64,000 nucleotides of DNA, from assembly GCA_944472155.2 (NCBI GenBank), contig OX235272.1, forward strand, positions 89,844,020 to 89,908,019, written 5' to 3'. The DNA is from Trichobilharzia szidati. Lineage: Eukaryota > Platyhelminthes > Trematoda > Strigeidida > Schistosomatidae. The translations under genes and the position numbers were made by a program. Below, in pieces: positions 22,360 to 33,689 of the stretch. The first letter of the stretch is position 1. The number at the start of each line of letters is the position of its first letter. The notes below the pieces were generated by a model. It was not told the DNA's origin. It made no database searches and was given only the letters and a program-made list of their open reading frames with translations.

Positions 22360-22915
22360 GCTTTGTTAATTGAACATTGACAGTTTCCACACTTCTGTGG
22401 ACTCATAAATATTGCTTGCTGCTCTATAAACTGGAGGAATATAATTATGACACTTGGTTGCTGTATAATGAAAATCTGAAGACACAGACTTGAATAATAA
22501 TGGCTTTATCTTAAATGGAACTATTTCAGGACATAAAGGAATGTCTCCAGCAACGTTAAATGCACTGGGTAGAACTAACAATGTGACAGCCATATGAATA
22601 TGGCAGTCCGATCAAGATGCTCTTTTAGCTTCCAAAAGCATCAAGAACTTTCATAGTTGAGTTATTATTTGGAATAATACTTTGTACATATTAAGGCTGA
22701 AAATAATCAAATTTGAATAGAAACTACTGTCACGTTAGTAGACTTGATTAGTAAATTGACATTTCATTTCACACTTGATAGAATCTAAATGAATTGCCCA
22801 AATAAAATTAGAACTTCGATAGGTATCATTTGAGTGAGGACACTCTCTCTGTAATATTTGAAAGAGCTTACTGAAACTTAATTTTACAGGCATTATTGTT
22901 TTACCATCTTATTTT
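22360..22915. other. No gene recognised
   Basis: AT-rich spacer. The small minus-strand frame at 22366-22593 has no recognised domain. Confidence 0.45.
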
Positions 22916-22918
22916 TTA

Positions 22919-23135
22919 CTTCTCTGTGTTCCTAGTGGGACATCGGACTTCAAGCGTGAACTTTGAAGTTTCAGTAGAAGTGGCATGTCTTGTTTATGGG
23001 ACGAGGTTGCTAGCCCCACGCTCAATGTACCCTTCTTTCCGGCTCACTACCTGGCTAATTAGGGTCGAGGAGTGAGTCGGTTGAGAATCGAACCAAGGAC
23101 CACCCATAAGATGATTGTTCCGGAAATCTCAGTGT
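22919..23135 (-). repeat. SINE-A, old diverged copy
   Basis: Tail complement (ttcctagtgggacatcgg), then tttcagtagaagtgg, body (gggacgaggttgctagcccc) and head complement with gaatcgaaccaagg. Same older subfamily as at 30.9 and 55.9 kb. Confidence 0.7.
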
Positions 23136-23404
23136 TAAGATACTACAAAACAGCCTTCAACTTTTTAGAACCACACATGATTAGCCAAAATAAGTCTCCT
23201 GACACAAACGTCCTACTTCTTCGATAAGAAGAATCGATGAAGTTTCGCTCTCTTGGTGCTGCATTATTGACTTTTACTAAGCCCTACTGAAATTATATAT
23301 GGTAGGACACTTCTTTTGTACCCAACTTACTCTTCAACTAACCCTAGGTTCCTACTGATATATCTTATCAACTAGTAACGCGGGATTAGAAAGTGTTAGT
23401 TGGA

Positions 23405-23580
23405 AAGGATTTGATTGATTTCAAGTAGAGAGTACTGGCCAACCATTTCGTCCTTTCCCCGAACTCTTCACAGTGCACACACATGAATCAACCGGAGTCG
23501 AACCCAGCACCTTCAGACCAAGAGAAGAGCTCATTGATCACTCATCTACTGGAACGCAATCTAATCGCATTTGAATTCTA
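23405..23580 (-). repeat. HH-FB unit, partial minus copy
   Basis: Ribozyme complement with an altered loop (catttcgtcctttccccgaactcttcac), B-box complement (gtcgaacccag) and part of the tRNA-like block. Truncated on the head side. Confidence 0.65.
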
Positions 23581-23624
23581 AATTCTTATTTTTATTTAAT
23601 TCGACTTGATTACCCCGTTTATTG

Positions 23625-24060
23625 AATAGACCGAGATGTTTGGCCTCCGTTAACATATCGGCCCCTAGTACAGACACTTCGACGATGTCTGAGGAGTAAC
23701 TTATTGTAATTTAAGGGATGATGACTAGCATTGAAATCCTCGGTGTTCATTTCATCCTGTTTGGGACTCATCATCTGGATATCAACAGAGTCCAAAAATC
23801 TCGGTCCAGTCAATCAACGGGAAAGCCAAAATTGCATTGAAAACAAATGATTACTGATGCCAGTTGCACAAGAGGTGGCTTCTATGGCCTAAGTGATATA
23901 GTGTTATCCGCTAGGATAAAGCTTTGGCTTTTGAAACGATGGGCAATGGATTCGACCCATAGGGGGAACACCATCACTCACTTGGAATATAGGTTCAGGT
24001 AGATGACGAGTCCCAAATGGGACGAAATGTGCATCCTGGTGGATTCCACTACTAGTCACT
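23625..24060. repeat. Sm-alpha-like repeat pair, inverted
   Basis: A minus-strand part (23630-23800) with ribozyme complement (catttcatcctgtttgggactcatcatctgg) is followed by a plus-strand unit (about 23805-24060). The plus unit has a tRNA-like block, a B box (ggattcgaccca, about 23950) and a plus-strand ribozyme. Unit order resembles the 44.4-44.7 kb copy. Confidence 0.75.
23995..24050 (+). ncRNA. Hammerhead ribozyme motif, Sm-alpha type
   Basis: Core ATGACGA (first C replaced by A), stem II GTCC-CAAATG-GGAC, GAAA, short stem III around TGTGCA, then ATC and CTGG. It differs from consensus at core position 3 only; helices are otherwise formable. Confidence 0.65.
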
Positions 24061-24084
24061 TACTACCAAACTAATTCTAACTTC

Positions 24085-24354
24085 TATCTGTTATCGATCA
24101 CATAGACTGGCGGTCTGGAACTGGCAGAAGTTAGACTTCACGGGTCATTAGATTCCCCCCCCCCCATTGACTGAATGGTCAACGAGCTCGTCTAGTAACC
24201 TGAAGAAAGTTAATTCAATCTGCGATGAGTCATGGGTGCTTACTGCTAAACAGTCCGGAGACAGGACGAAACGGTTATCAGCTTTCTCAGGTTTTCAGTG
24301 ATTCTCTAACTCGACTATCAGTCCATGATTAAACTTGAAACGTCTACACATGAA
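24085..24354 (+). repeat. HH-FB unit, plus copy with poly-C insert
   Basis: Plus-strand unit from the tRNA-like head to tail. A run of 13 C (about 24147-24159) replaces the usual gggtcccag at the start of the tRNA-like block. Ribozyme remnant: ctaaacagtccggagacaggacgaaac. Confidence 0.65.
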
Positions 24355-24715
24355 ATCAGATATCAGAGTGTTTTAAGTTCACTACAACTTATGTTACTAT
24401 CACTATGCTTTTCTACATACCTTTGATATTGGACACTTTCTTTAAGAAAGTTTTGTTTTCTCAATCGTCTGTTTTTCTCTACTTTATTTATATTTCTTAT
24501 GAATACTTTTCATGCGTCATTCCTCTTCTTCTTCCTCTTCTCATCTTGGATATGGAGATTTTGTCTTAACAGTTATAGACATGCGCACTAAAAAAGAAAA
24601 ATTCTTCAATTCATAATTGAAATTGATAAATAATCTATCATGTGATAAATTTGTGATTGTAATCACAAGTGGACTACTTTCCAGATAGATATATGTTTAG
24701 ACAATTAGCTAATTT

Positions 24716-24754
<39 letters not shown>

Positions 24755-25150
24755 GGGCAGTCTTTCTTCAATTAGATTTATTCATGTCCATGTTACAGGT
24801 CACATCTACTTGAAAGTGACACATGTATAAACTCTGAAGATGATGGCGTTGATTATAAGTGTACTTATATAGCTGCTAAAGGTTGCTTTTATCACTAATA
24901 TGAGAACGCTTTTATTTCGACAACGAAAGAAAGACTAAATATGCAGTATAAAATGATATCATTATATTTCGGTGAAATTACAATGGTTATAAAAAGGAAT
25001 GAAAATAACATTCTTCAATGTTTGAATGTAGTAGAGAAAATATTATGGAAATTAACTCCTCCAAAATTTAAGAATTACAATTTTTAGTTTAAGTTACCGT
25101 TAATTTATATGCTTTTCAAAGTAGAAAACGAGAGACGGGGAGGCAAGGAC
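24355..25150. other. No gene recognised; long AT microsatellite
   Basis: AT-rich. A perfect AT dinucleotide run spans about 24718-24753 and could extrude a cruciform. No coding support. Confidence 0.5.
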
Positions 25151-25154
25151 AGAA

Positions 25155-26312
25155 AGGGACAAAATCTAATTGACTAACTGGCTAGTTTCAACGTAGAACT
25201 TTCCAGAGATGTGCAGCAGTTCGAGTCACTACACTTCACTTAGCACACAAAGCAAGAGAAGACAGTAAAAAGAAGTGGAAAACAGAGATATGAAGCAAAA
25301 AGAATAGTAATATGGAAGAAGCGTTTGGAGTAAACACAGGAGTCAGACAAGGGTGCTTATTATCACCAATGATATTCCTAATTGTCGTGGACTGGATTAT
25401 GCGTCAGACAGTGGGAAACGAGAAACAGGGATATCCAGGACCAACGTGAAGAACCTAGAAGACCTGGATTTCGCGCGTGGATGACTTATAATTGATGTCA
25501 CACAAGATCGAAGACTTACAAGCGAAAACCGACAAACTGGTCGAAGAAGCAGCCAGAGAAGACAGGACTACAGGTGAACATAGACAAGACGGAGGTTATG
25601 AAAATGAACAACCACCAACAACAACAACAGCAGCAACATCCAGCGCCAATCACCACCAACGAGAGGAATTTGAAAGAGGTTACTTCATTCACTGATCTAG
25701 GAAGCACTGTCTCAACTACACGAGGAATGGACGAGGATGTCAAATCGAGAATCGGGAAGGCGAGAAACACATTCATCAACCTGAAACCAATCTGGAAATC
25801 ATCGTCACTCAGCATCAACAACAAAATTCGGATTTTCAATACAAACGTCAAGTCAGTCAGTTCTTCTATACGGATCAGAAACTTGGCGGGTCACAAAGAA
25901 TATTTCCAACAGCCTGTTGTAGACTTTTATCAAGAACTGTCTTCGATCTATACTGAAGATCAGATGGCCGGCCGGAAAGAATCACCAACAAGGAACTATG
26001 AGAACAAACAAAGCAAGAACCAATCGCTCAACAAATATGCAGGAGAAAGTGGAGATGGATTGGACACTCGCTGAGGAGGCTGCTGGGTGACATCATGCGT
26101 CAGGCCATTGCTCGAGTGGAACCCGAAAGGGAAGCGACGAGTGGGACGTCGAAGGGTGACATGGAGGAGATCGTGTGTAGAGGAGCTGAAACAGTATGGA
26201 CTAACATGGATGCAAGTGAACAGTATAGCGGAAGACAGAAGCAAGTGGAGGCGTGCAGTTGAAGCCCTATGTTCCACTAGGAACCCAAGGGGACAATAAT
26301 ATTATATTATAA
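25155..26312 (+). mobile_element. RTE-clade LINE, decayed copy 3
   Basis: A stretch near 25330 reads NTGVRQGCLLSPMIFLIVVDWIMRQT in pieces, which includes the RT motif G-V-R-Q-G-C. The catalytic FADD site is degraded to a form like RVDDL. Downstream are HKIEDLQAKTDKLVEEA, NIDKTEVMKM, a poly-Gln tract, then DEDVKSRIGKARNTFINL and NKIRIFNTN, and a tail with KRRVGRRRVTWRRS and KWRRAVEAL. It ends gccctatgttccactaggaac and an ATT-rich tail. At least two frameshifts; not functional. Confidence 0.88.
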
Positions 26313-26329
26313 TAATATGAAAGAACCTT

Positions 26330-26790
26330 TAGTTTTATTGGATATTATAAGCCATAAGGAGTGGATGCATCTGTGCCACTGAGAACAATTTGAGCCATAT
26401 CATCAATCGTCTTCGGCCATCGGTGTTTACCTGTCCCTAGGACCCCAAACAGGAAGTCCGCACCTTCCAAGGTGGCTGTCTTAAACTAACTGTCGTGGAT
26501 TTCATTGTCTGTTGAAACCATGTTTTCGTTTGACGACCCCTGGCTATTTTCCAAACTGATCCTATGTCAGCTAACATTGCGATGGTTAGGGGACGATGGC
26601 TAGGCATACGTAACACATCGTAACCATCTCAATCAATGCGGCTGCTTCACAACCTCGTCTATTGATTTCCCCACCTTACCTAGCACTGGACCGAAGCTCA
26701 ACCTCAATATTACTCACCACATTATATCACTCGACAAAATGCGCTGTATCCACAAAGTGTCTGGTAATTGCACTATGCGAATATCTGTTC
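26330..26790 (-). mobile_element. LINE-X 3 prime fragment, minus copy
   Basis: The reverse complement yields LRWLRCVTYA, a W-P-K-T-I-D-D-M-A-Q-style phrase and a GxLGTGKHRW segment, matching the order of the LINE-X tail at 18.3-18.6 kb. Lies immediately downstream of the RTE copy. Confidence 0.6.
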
Positions 26791-26794
26791 CCCT

Positions 26795-27205
26795 TTAGGC
26801 ATAAATTTCTTAAGATATGTTCAGAAAGCCAGAGATAATCCCTTTTTTCTATCCTTTCGAAGTACTGTCTAGTAGAATCAAATGTTTCGAGCCCATAGAA
26901 TTCCAGCTTGTTAATAATGAATACACTGAGTGAAATCCAGCCATAATAAGGCCGGAATTTTCCATGGTAGTGTTTGAAAATCTACCAAAACAAGGAACTT
27001 ATGAACAGTGTCAAACTCCAAGACAATCTGTTAATTTTTCATGGAAGAAAGATTATTATAATTAACTATGGTCTGGGAGTGTTAATAGATGAATTTATTT
27101 TGAAAGTAATTTGTATTTTAGTAATGAGCTTTTTCATGTGATGCGTTCATCACAATATGATCCTTCATACAGACTTTCATTCGAATCTCATATTTGTGAG
27201 GAATA
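26795..27205. other. No gene recognised
   Basis: AT-rich spacer with nothing supported. Confidence 0.45.
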
Positions 27206-27209
27206 CTAT

Positions 27210-27840
27210 TACTTATTATTGTTTCCTTAGGTTCCGAGTGGAATATAAGTCTTCAGTACCACATCTCCATTTCACCCTGTTCTTTACAACGGTCTTTAGT
27301 TGGCTCGACGATTACCCATAAGCTGTCATCTCCTCCTCAGACGATCTCCTCCATGTCACTATCGAAAAAACACTCAACTCGTCATTCCTCATTCGGGTTC
27401 CATTTTGAAGGGTGGACTGGAATGTGATGTCACTCGACAGTCTATACAGCATGTGCTCGATCCATCTTCATCCCCTTTGGTATATTTGTTAGTCGATAAG
27501 TTCCTGATTTATCCACTGAGAAAGTCCTTTGTCGCTGATCCTTTCTGACCGGCCATGTGATCTTCAGTGTGGAGCTAACAAAGGCAGCTGTCAAATGAAG
27601 TCTGTTCAAAATACTTTTGGTGACACAACTCTCAAGTCTCTGAACCATATAGAAGCACTTACTGACTTGATATTAGTGTTGAAAATCCGAATCTTGTTAT
27701 TTATGCCGATTACAATAGATTTCTACACTCATTTCAGATTAGTGAAAGTCTGTCGTGTCATTCCGACTCCTCCTGGTTTCGACACCTTTATCCATTCCTC
27801 CGACTGTAGTTGAAGTGATGCTCCCTAGACAAGTGAGTAT
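27210..27840 (-). mobile_element. RTE-clade LINE, 5 prime truncated
   Basis: Minus-strand copy. The reverse complement begins with DKGVETRR-type remnants, then KVCRxDxxxSE equivalents, the KIRIFNTN step (plus-strand gtgttgaaaatccgaatcttg) and a C-terminal tail with W-x-H-x-x-R. The 3 prime end lies at about 27215 (ttccttaggttccgagtggaatataag). Several frameshifts. Confidence 0.75.
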
Positions 27841-27989
27841 TAGCTCCATATTAAATTGGAGCTGAACAAATTACTTATAGGCCATCTTACTTACTGGAAG
27901 TGTATTCAGCATTCTCTTATTCGCTGGGTGCTATGGATGTCACATCTCACTGTGTTTCACGCAAACATAATGCATTTTACATAAAATAA

Positions 27990-28800
27990 TGTGACCTTTA
28001 TGTTACGAGGCCAAGCTCGTTCACTGTTGAGCCACTGGCACGCGATTCAATGAACCATCAGTTCCAACTTCTTTTAACTCACCATTTTAGCGCCACCACC
28101 AGCCAATGCCATCGGTGAGTAATTGTCCTCACACCCAACCTGGTGGACTCCACTAGTTACGGCTTCTCAGTAGAACTCCCTCAAGACGGCTACATTCTGA
28201 ATTCAGTCACCAGTGAACATCAGGTTGATTTCCAAGTGTTAGTTTGTCAGAATTTGGTTGTTTTGAAGTTTGATCATGGATTGATATCCATTAGCGAACC
28301 ACTGAAAACTCGGGATTATTGAACAACTTTTTCGTTCTAGTTTGAGACGGAATCGAATGGCTCATTAATTCTAACTTCTGCCAATCTATGCTAGAGATGT
28401 GCGTGAGTACTGATGAATACTGCCTAACTGGGACAAAGCAGCTCTCCAGTACTCTCTGGTTTTTGATGGTTTTCTAACTGAGGTCAATTGGTGATCAAAT
28501 TGGAAATCAGTCAAAATCCCTGCGAACCAAAAGATAGAAAATTAACTAGCGACTTACTAAAAGATGAAGCTGTCCAAAGTTCTAGTGGGAATTGTTGACT
28601 AGCGGGGTCCAGCAAGTTGGACAAGGGGACAGGTACTCATCGGTGGGATTGGCTGTCAGTAGCACTAAAGTCATGAATCGATAGAAGCTAGAAATGATCT
28701 GTAATTTTATTACATCCCAGTGCAATGACCTCACCGTATAACCTGAGGGTCATGGGTACGCAAAACTGAAGGGTCTTAAACAGAGATGAAAAAGCTATCC
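27990..28800. repeat. HH-FB cluster: minus unit, fold-back, plus unit
   Basis: A minus unit (27990-28235) ends in ccaagtgttagtttgtc. Then a fold-back (28236-28530) has mirrored ends: gatcatggattgatatcc and gaggtcaattggtgatc. Then a plus unit (28540-28800) ends in a ribozyme relic (ctgaagggtcttaaac). The whole has approximate mirror symmetry about 28370. All ribozymes are damaged; the one near 28405 retains tactgatgaatact and gcagctctcc. Confidence 0.7.
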
Positions 28801-28834
28801 AGAATAAGAAGTAAGGAAAGGAATAACATATTTT

Positions 28835-29020
28835 CAGTAGTTAGTTTAAGGGATTTGATTGTTTCCAGTTGGATCACAGACTGATGTCGGTTAAGGAACC
28901 ATTGAAAACCAGGAAGTACTAGACGACTGTTTCGTCCTAGTTTGGGATTCTTCAGCAATCCACACTGATGACCCAATAGGGTTCTCCCCAACTGACATCA
29001 GTCTGTGGTCACACACACTT
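28835..29020. repeat. HH-FB short fold-back
   Basis: The minus part (28835-28960) has a ribozyme complement (gactgtttcgtcctagtttgggattcttcag). Read on the minus strand this gives core CTGAAGA, GGAC, GAAA, CAGTCG, TC. The right end (28990-29020) is a short inverted copy of the outer end (aactgacatcagtctgtggtc). A 71-residue minus-strand frame over it is incidental. Confidence 0.7.
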
Positions 29021-30155
29021 CCTTCTTTCTTTGAGCTTATTTTTCACTTCCTTATTTACTTTATTCCTAAACTGAATACAATTCAGATGTTTTGTTAATC
29101 TTACAAATCAAAAAGAGGAACGTAAACACTCACATAAGTAGGTAATCCTTAATAATCTAAAGACATGCATACTTAGGTAAATATTTATATATAAGTGGAA
29201 TCAACGAAAATCCTCCTCATTCATCGTCAACATCATCGACCATAATAAGAATAATAATAATAGTAATAGAAATAGTGATGATAGTAACACGATAACATGT
29301 AGTAAATTACTCAACAGAGATAATTGAATTCACTTTCACATGAATGAAGACGATTATCACATTACATTATAATGACAACAACAACAACAAAAACGATATA
29401 AACAACGAGGAAAATAGAAGAAAAGAAGAAAAAAAAACAAGATATAAACAATTAGGTTGATGCAAGTGAATGAAACATAAGGACACAATGAAAGCAATAG
29501 TGAAACAATACGAAGAGATAAGGTGGATTTTTTTTTTGTTATGAATTATAAATTCAATAACCACTGACTAGCATTCAGTGAATGGAGAATATGCTTACTG
29601 GAAATTCACGGAAAACAGAACAACAGATAAGCAGAAGGGAAGCGTAAAATGTGCTTATTCTTCTGTGTATATTAATGCGTATACGCATATTCGTGGATGA
29701 AATAAATTGAGTTATGTTCTGAGTGATAATTATTTATGACAGTCACATGAATCAGAAAAAAAACAACAGCAACAGAGAAGACAGATTAAAATAGATGGAC
29801 ACATTCGTGTTCTTTTTATTGGACAGTTTAAGATAATTAGCGATAATCCTCAATTGAATTGAAGTTTGTGGGGAGTAATTATGATGTAGATTTCATGTAT
29901 TGAAGAGAAAACGAAATTGAGATTCGACATCTGAAGTTACTCCTCACCCATTGCGCCTCACCGTAGCATCTGTTATATTGTCAGTGAGATTTTGAGGCAG
30001 TAACTATTGGTGATCTACTGTTTCCACTTTTCTCAAGAATCATCACTACTGTTATTTTATCGTGTAAGAATTTCGCCTGTCATTCTTTCACCACTTCTGG
30101 TGACGAGTGAATTCCATCTAAACGCTAATAATGGGTCACTTTTGACCGGTAGATT
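29021..30155. other. No gene recognised; several microsatellites
   Basis: A-rich DNA with AAT repeats near 29245-29265 and CAA repeats near 29372-29390. Small minus-strand frames rich in Phe and Leu come from this bias. Confidence 0.5.
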
Positions 30156-30159
30156 TTAA

Positions 30160-30460
30160 CAGTTACAGATTTGATCATGAGCTGACTACCGTTAGAAAAC
30201 CATTGGAAACCAGAGAATGCTGGATAGCTATTTTGTTCGAGTTTGGTATTCTTCACAGTACCCAACCACCAGGGCTAGATCCCAAGACCTTCCAACTAAA
30301 AGTAGGCCACTCTCAGCTACTTGGACCTGATCCATTGTCTAACGAATTCCAACTCTGAAGAGTAACAAACTAGCATCAAAACAGCTGTCCAGTACTGCCT
30401 GGTGATTTTCCAATGGTTCCCTAAGTGATGTCAGCTTGTGAGCGATTTGTGCCCATTCGA
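30160..30460. repeat. HH-FB fold-back element
   Basis: The minus part (30165-30350) passes through the ribozyme complement, B-box relic and tRNA-like block. At about 30354 it switches to a plus part that begins exactly with the ribozyme word ctgaagag, followed by aaaacagctgtcc and the plus-strand outer end (agtgatgtcagcttg). A junction at the hammerhead core. Confidence 0.75.
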
Positions 30461-30747
30461 GTTGCACAGTCATTTCATGCATGAATAATTAAATAAATAC
30501 AGGTATTTTACATTGTTGAACTTGTTCAGTGAAAGAAGCATATTGTGACCTGCTAGTTTGTGTTCTTTCATTTAACAATGCGAAAAATGTTTCACAGTGA
30601 AAGGTAATATTACCACTTGAGTGGCTTATGCAAAACTCATAGTTCACACGTAGACTTTATTTGGTAGAAAAGCAGTGTTTCGAAATCACAGAAAGGATTT
30701 GAAGTTGATGTAGATGTATCTCCAGTGTGACTATATTCTCTGATCTC

Positions 30748-30770
30748 GGGGGGAGGGGGGTGGGACGGGG
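30748..30770 (+). other. G-quadruplex-type tract
   Basis: Four G runs of six, six, three and four, separated by A, T and AC. This fits the G3+N1-7 quadruplex pattern with very short loops. It is unique in this AT-rich window and lies just upstream of an old SINE-A copy. Confidence 0.8.
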
Positions 30771-30875
30771 TTAAAATTGTGAGGCTTTTATTGTCTTTAT
30801 AGATAACACACATTCTCCATATGCGAAGTTCGTCCGTATAAAAACTCACTGATTTTTTAAAATTATTTTCACTGG

Positions 30876-31112
30876 TTTATTTTATTTCTTTGCTTTCCGA
30901 GTGGAAAATTAGAGTCTGAACTTGAGCTTCAGAGTTCCACCAGCAGTGGTGTGTATTCTTCTCGTTGGATAGCGTTACTAGTTTCACATCCAACCTTCCC
31001 TGTTTACCCGTCTAACTACTAGTTAAGCGAGTTAAGGAGTAAGTCGGCCGGGGATCGAACTCCAGACCATGTGAGTGGTTGGCGTCTATCCTATTACTGA
31101 ACTACTGACACT
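30876..31112 (-). repeat. SINE-A, old diverged copy
   Basis: Tail complement (tttccgagtggaaaattag), body (gttactagtttcacatccaacc), then B-box complement (ggggatcgaactcc) and head. Older subfamily. Confidence 0.7.
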
Positions 31113-31114
31113 AA

Positions 31115-31700
31115 ATTTACCGTTTAATGCGCTAAATTTATCAAAAACGTAACAATACTGAAAGCAATTATAAGTTTCTGTCTACTCAGTTTAAGCATAA
31201 GAAAAACAAATAATAGTAAGCTTTAAGAAATGACGTGCATATTTGTACTTGAATTTCACTGTGAAATTTCACCTAGCAAATGTTATCACAGCTAGTACAT
31301 CAATAAAGCTATCAAGTGATTGTACCGATGAATAAAGATACAGACAGGTAATCTTTTACTTAAGATGTCTTATACGTAATCATCCTAGAGAGGTGATGAA
31401 TCATGAATGAAGAATGACTTCCTGAGACATTGGCTGTTTGATTGAAATCACACAACTGAAGATATATTTCAAGAAGATTGATGATGAAGATGATGAATAA
31501 ATTTTGAATATCTCTCGGTATATTTATGCAGTTAGACCTCTTTTATCTATGTGAAAGATAAAAATTGCTATAATTCTAAAGATAAGAACGTAAAACAAAA
31601 TGAAATGTCTGCAAAAACAGTTGCCTTACCAATGACTGACTAATATGTCTGTGATATTATGCAGTTACCAGTTCAGAAAGCGAACCATACAGATTCGTAT
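31115..31700. other. No gene recognised
   Basis: AT-rich spacer without supported features. Confidence 0.5.
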
Positions 31701-31704
31701 AAAA

Positions 31705-31960
31705 CTATATACTACTGATTGATTGATTTGAGTAGTTTTATACCACTCATATCAACCAGTAGTGGTTGCTAGCCAGCCAGATTGAATCGATCTAAACACC
31801 GGACAGTCGTTTGGTCCGTTTGAGACCGAGGTTATCAGCCGGATACAAAGTTTGACTCAGCTAACCAAGTCGATTATCTGAAAACGACAGCGGCTTTCCG
31901 AGGAGCGTGGAAACATTTCTCCAGTATTTGCTGTAAATGAAAACTATATACTGGCCACCG
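31705..31960. repeat. Dispersed repeat shared with 61.4-61.8 kb
   Basis: Shared wording includes gattgattga-tttgagtag, ataccactcatatcaaccagtagtg, gcttgctagc-type and aacaccggacagtcg. The other copy is split by a SINE-A insertion. No protein; family unknown. Confidence 0.7.
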
Positions 31961-31964
31961 AACC

Positions 31965-32325
31965 CGTATACTGAACACGGATGTGCTCACTGCCTGTGCC
32001 AATAGTCAAAGACCTGGCTATTAATGCTTCCTTGAGCCTACACTGATGAAAAATTTAGTCTTTTAGAGGAAGCATATGCAGTGCTGTTTGTTTATTACAT
32101 ATTCCTCTGAAAAAAGTTAGTTTATGATCTTGGCGTTTAAGGCATTAATGAAGCAACATGACTAATAATTAAATAAGGCGTAAATTTCTTGCAGACAGTA
32201 GGATGTTTTCATGATAAATGTTGAGGCGGAAAGAGACGTGATCCATGAACCAGACATGTGACCCTTACGTAGGGTTAGATTTCACCTCGGTGGATTTTAT
32301 TTTTTTTTATTTATTTATATTATTA
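31965..32325. other. No gene recognised
   Basis: Nothing supported; AT-rich with a T-rich run near 32297-32320. Confidence 0.45.
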
Positions 32326-32334
32326 GCTAGTAAT

Positions 32335-32950
32335 TTACTAGTCATATGGTCGTGGATTGACGTCGGTTAGAGAATCACTGAAAACCAACAGGCAGTACTG
32401 GAAAGCTGTTTTGTCCGAGTTTGGGACTCTTCATCAGTACACACACATGACCCAAAAGAGTATCGAGCCCAATACCTTCAGGTTATAAAGCAAGCTCGCT
32501 GACTATTCACCCGCTTGGCCCAGAATCCAATGACCCATCGCTACTTCAGCGGCCTTAACAGCCAATGTAATCGGCAAGTATTATACCCTCATACCCAACC
32601 TGGTAGAGCCCAATGGTCATGACCTCTCACTAGGATCCCAGATAAATTCATCCTGTAACTGGTAACTAGTGAACTTCAGAATTATTTTCAAGTGTTGGCT
32701 TGTAGGGATTCGATTTATTCCAAGTTTGGTCGCAGATTGATGTCAGTTACAGACCCACTGAAAACCAGGGAGCTTTGAAGTCGATTAGTGGTCAATCTTT
32801 GAAACAAATCAAATCCCTACAAACTAACACGTGAACATCATTGTGGTACTCATTAATGACTGACTACAGGACGAAATTGCTTGGAGTTCTAGTGAGAGAT
32901 GTCGTAACCAGTGTGGTCCATCGTGCGTATCGTCGAATGTTGAAGTAACA
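32335..32950. repeat. HH-FB cluster: minus unit, short fold-back, plus fragment
   Basis: A near-complete minus unit (32340-32690) has ribozyme complement gctgttttgtccgagtttgggactcttcatcagtac (split: about 32400-32435) and a tRNA-like block. Then a short fold-back (32691-32835) has mirrored ggtcgcagattgatgtcag and gtggtcaatctttg. Then a plus head fragment (32845-32950). Same mirror layout as the 28 kb cluster. Confidence 0.75.
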
Positions 32951-32954
32951 GCAG

Positions 32955-33685
32955 TAAGCCTGAACTTAAATCCCCGATTAAAAACACTAATTTACTAGCA
33001 GATGTCTAAACACTTATTTACTTTATTAGGAATAACCTGTTGCTTGTTGATTACAATCGATTTATATGTTTGTTTATTTTCTGATTTCTTTGTCACCTTA
33101 ACCAACCAGTGAATAACAATTGTGTGTATTCTCATCATACCTCTCATTCTTTCTCTAAGTACTAATTGTCTTAAGTTGTGTTGCGCGGAATAGAAAAGAA
33201 ACAAAACTGTATGTATAATAGAATAAACACACATTTTGATTTTTGTCAATCATCGTTCACAATCACAGTTTAAGTGTGAATATTGAATAGAAAAAAAAAC
33301 AGTGATTGATGATGACAGACTTATTTATTACTATTATTATTATTAGTAGTGTTTTGTTGTTGTAAAAAAGTTTTAAAAAACAAACACCAATTAGGAAGCC
33401 CATGCTTTCTCAATTGTCAGTCATAATGTGTATTTGGTTAAGTGGTAGAGAAGTATTCACCAGTGGAGTGTAGACAATTTATGCATAGGTGATAAAGTGG
33501 CCACTAGTTGCTAAAACACATACGCACACACACACACACAGAAGCAGGTTGTAGTAGGTGAATAGATTGGTGTTAGAAACTGTTTATCATAACAAGTCAA
33601 CAGTGTTCACCATGTATGCCTAGGGTATCAATCAAATGTTTTGTGAAAATACTTGTAGTGAGTTTAATCAGATACATTGTTCTTG
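32955..33685. other. No gene recognised; CA microsatellite
   Basis: AT-rich with an ATT repeat near 33330-33345 and CA repeat at about 33521-33540. A minus-strand 84-residue frame is unrecognised and in compositionally biased DNA. Confidence 0.45.
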
Positions 33686-33689
33686 GACT

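Noticed and set aside
24718..24753. Replication origin or promoter in the AT run
   Set aside because: A plain AT dinucleotide repeat is common in this genome type; nothing else points to an origin.
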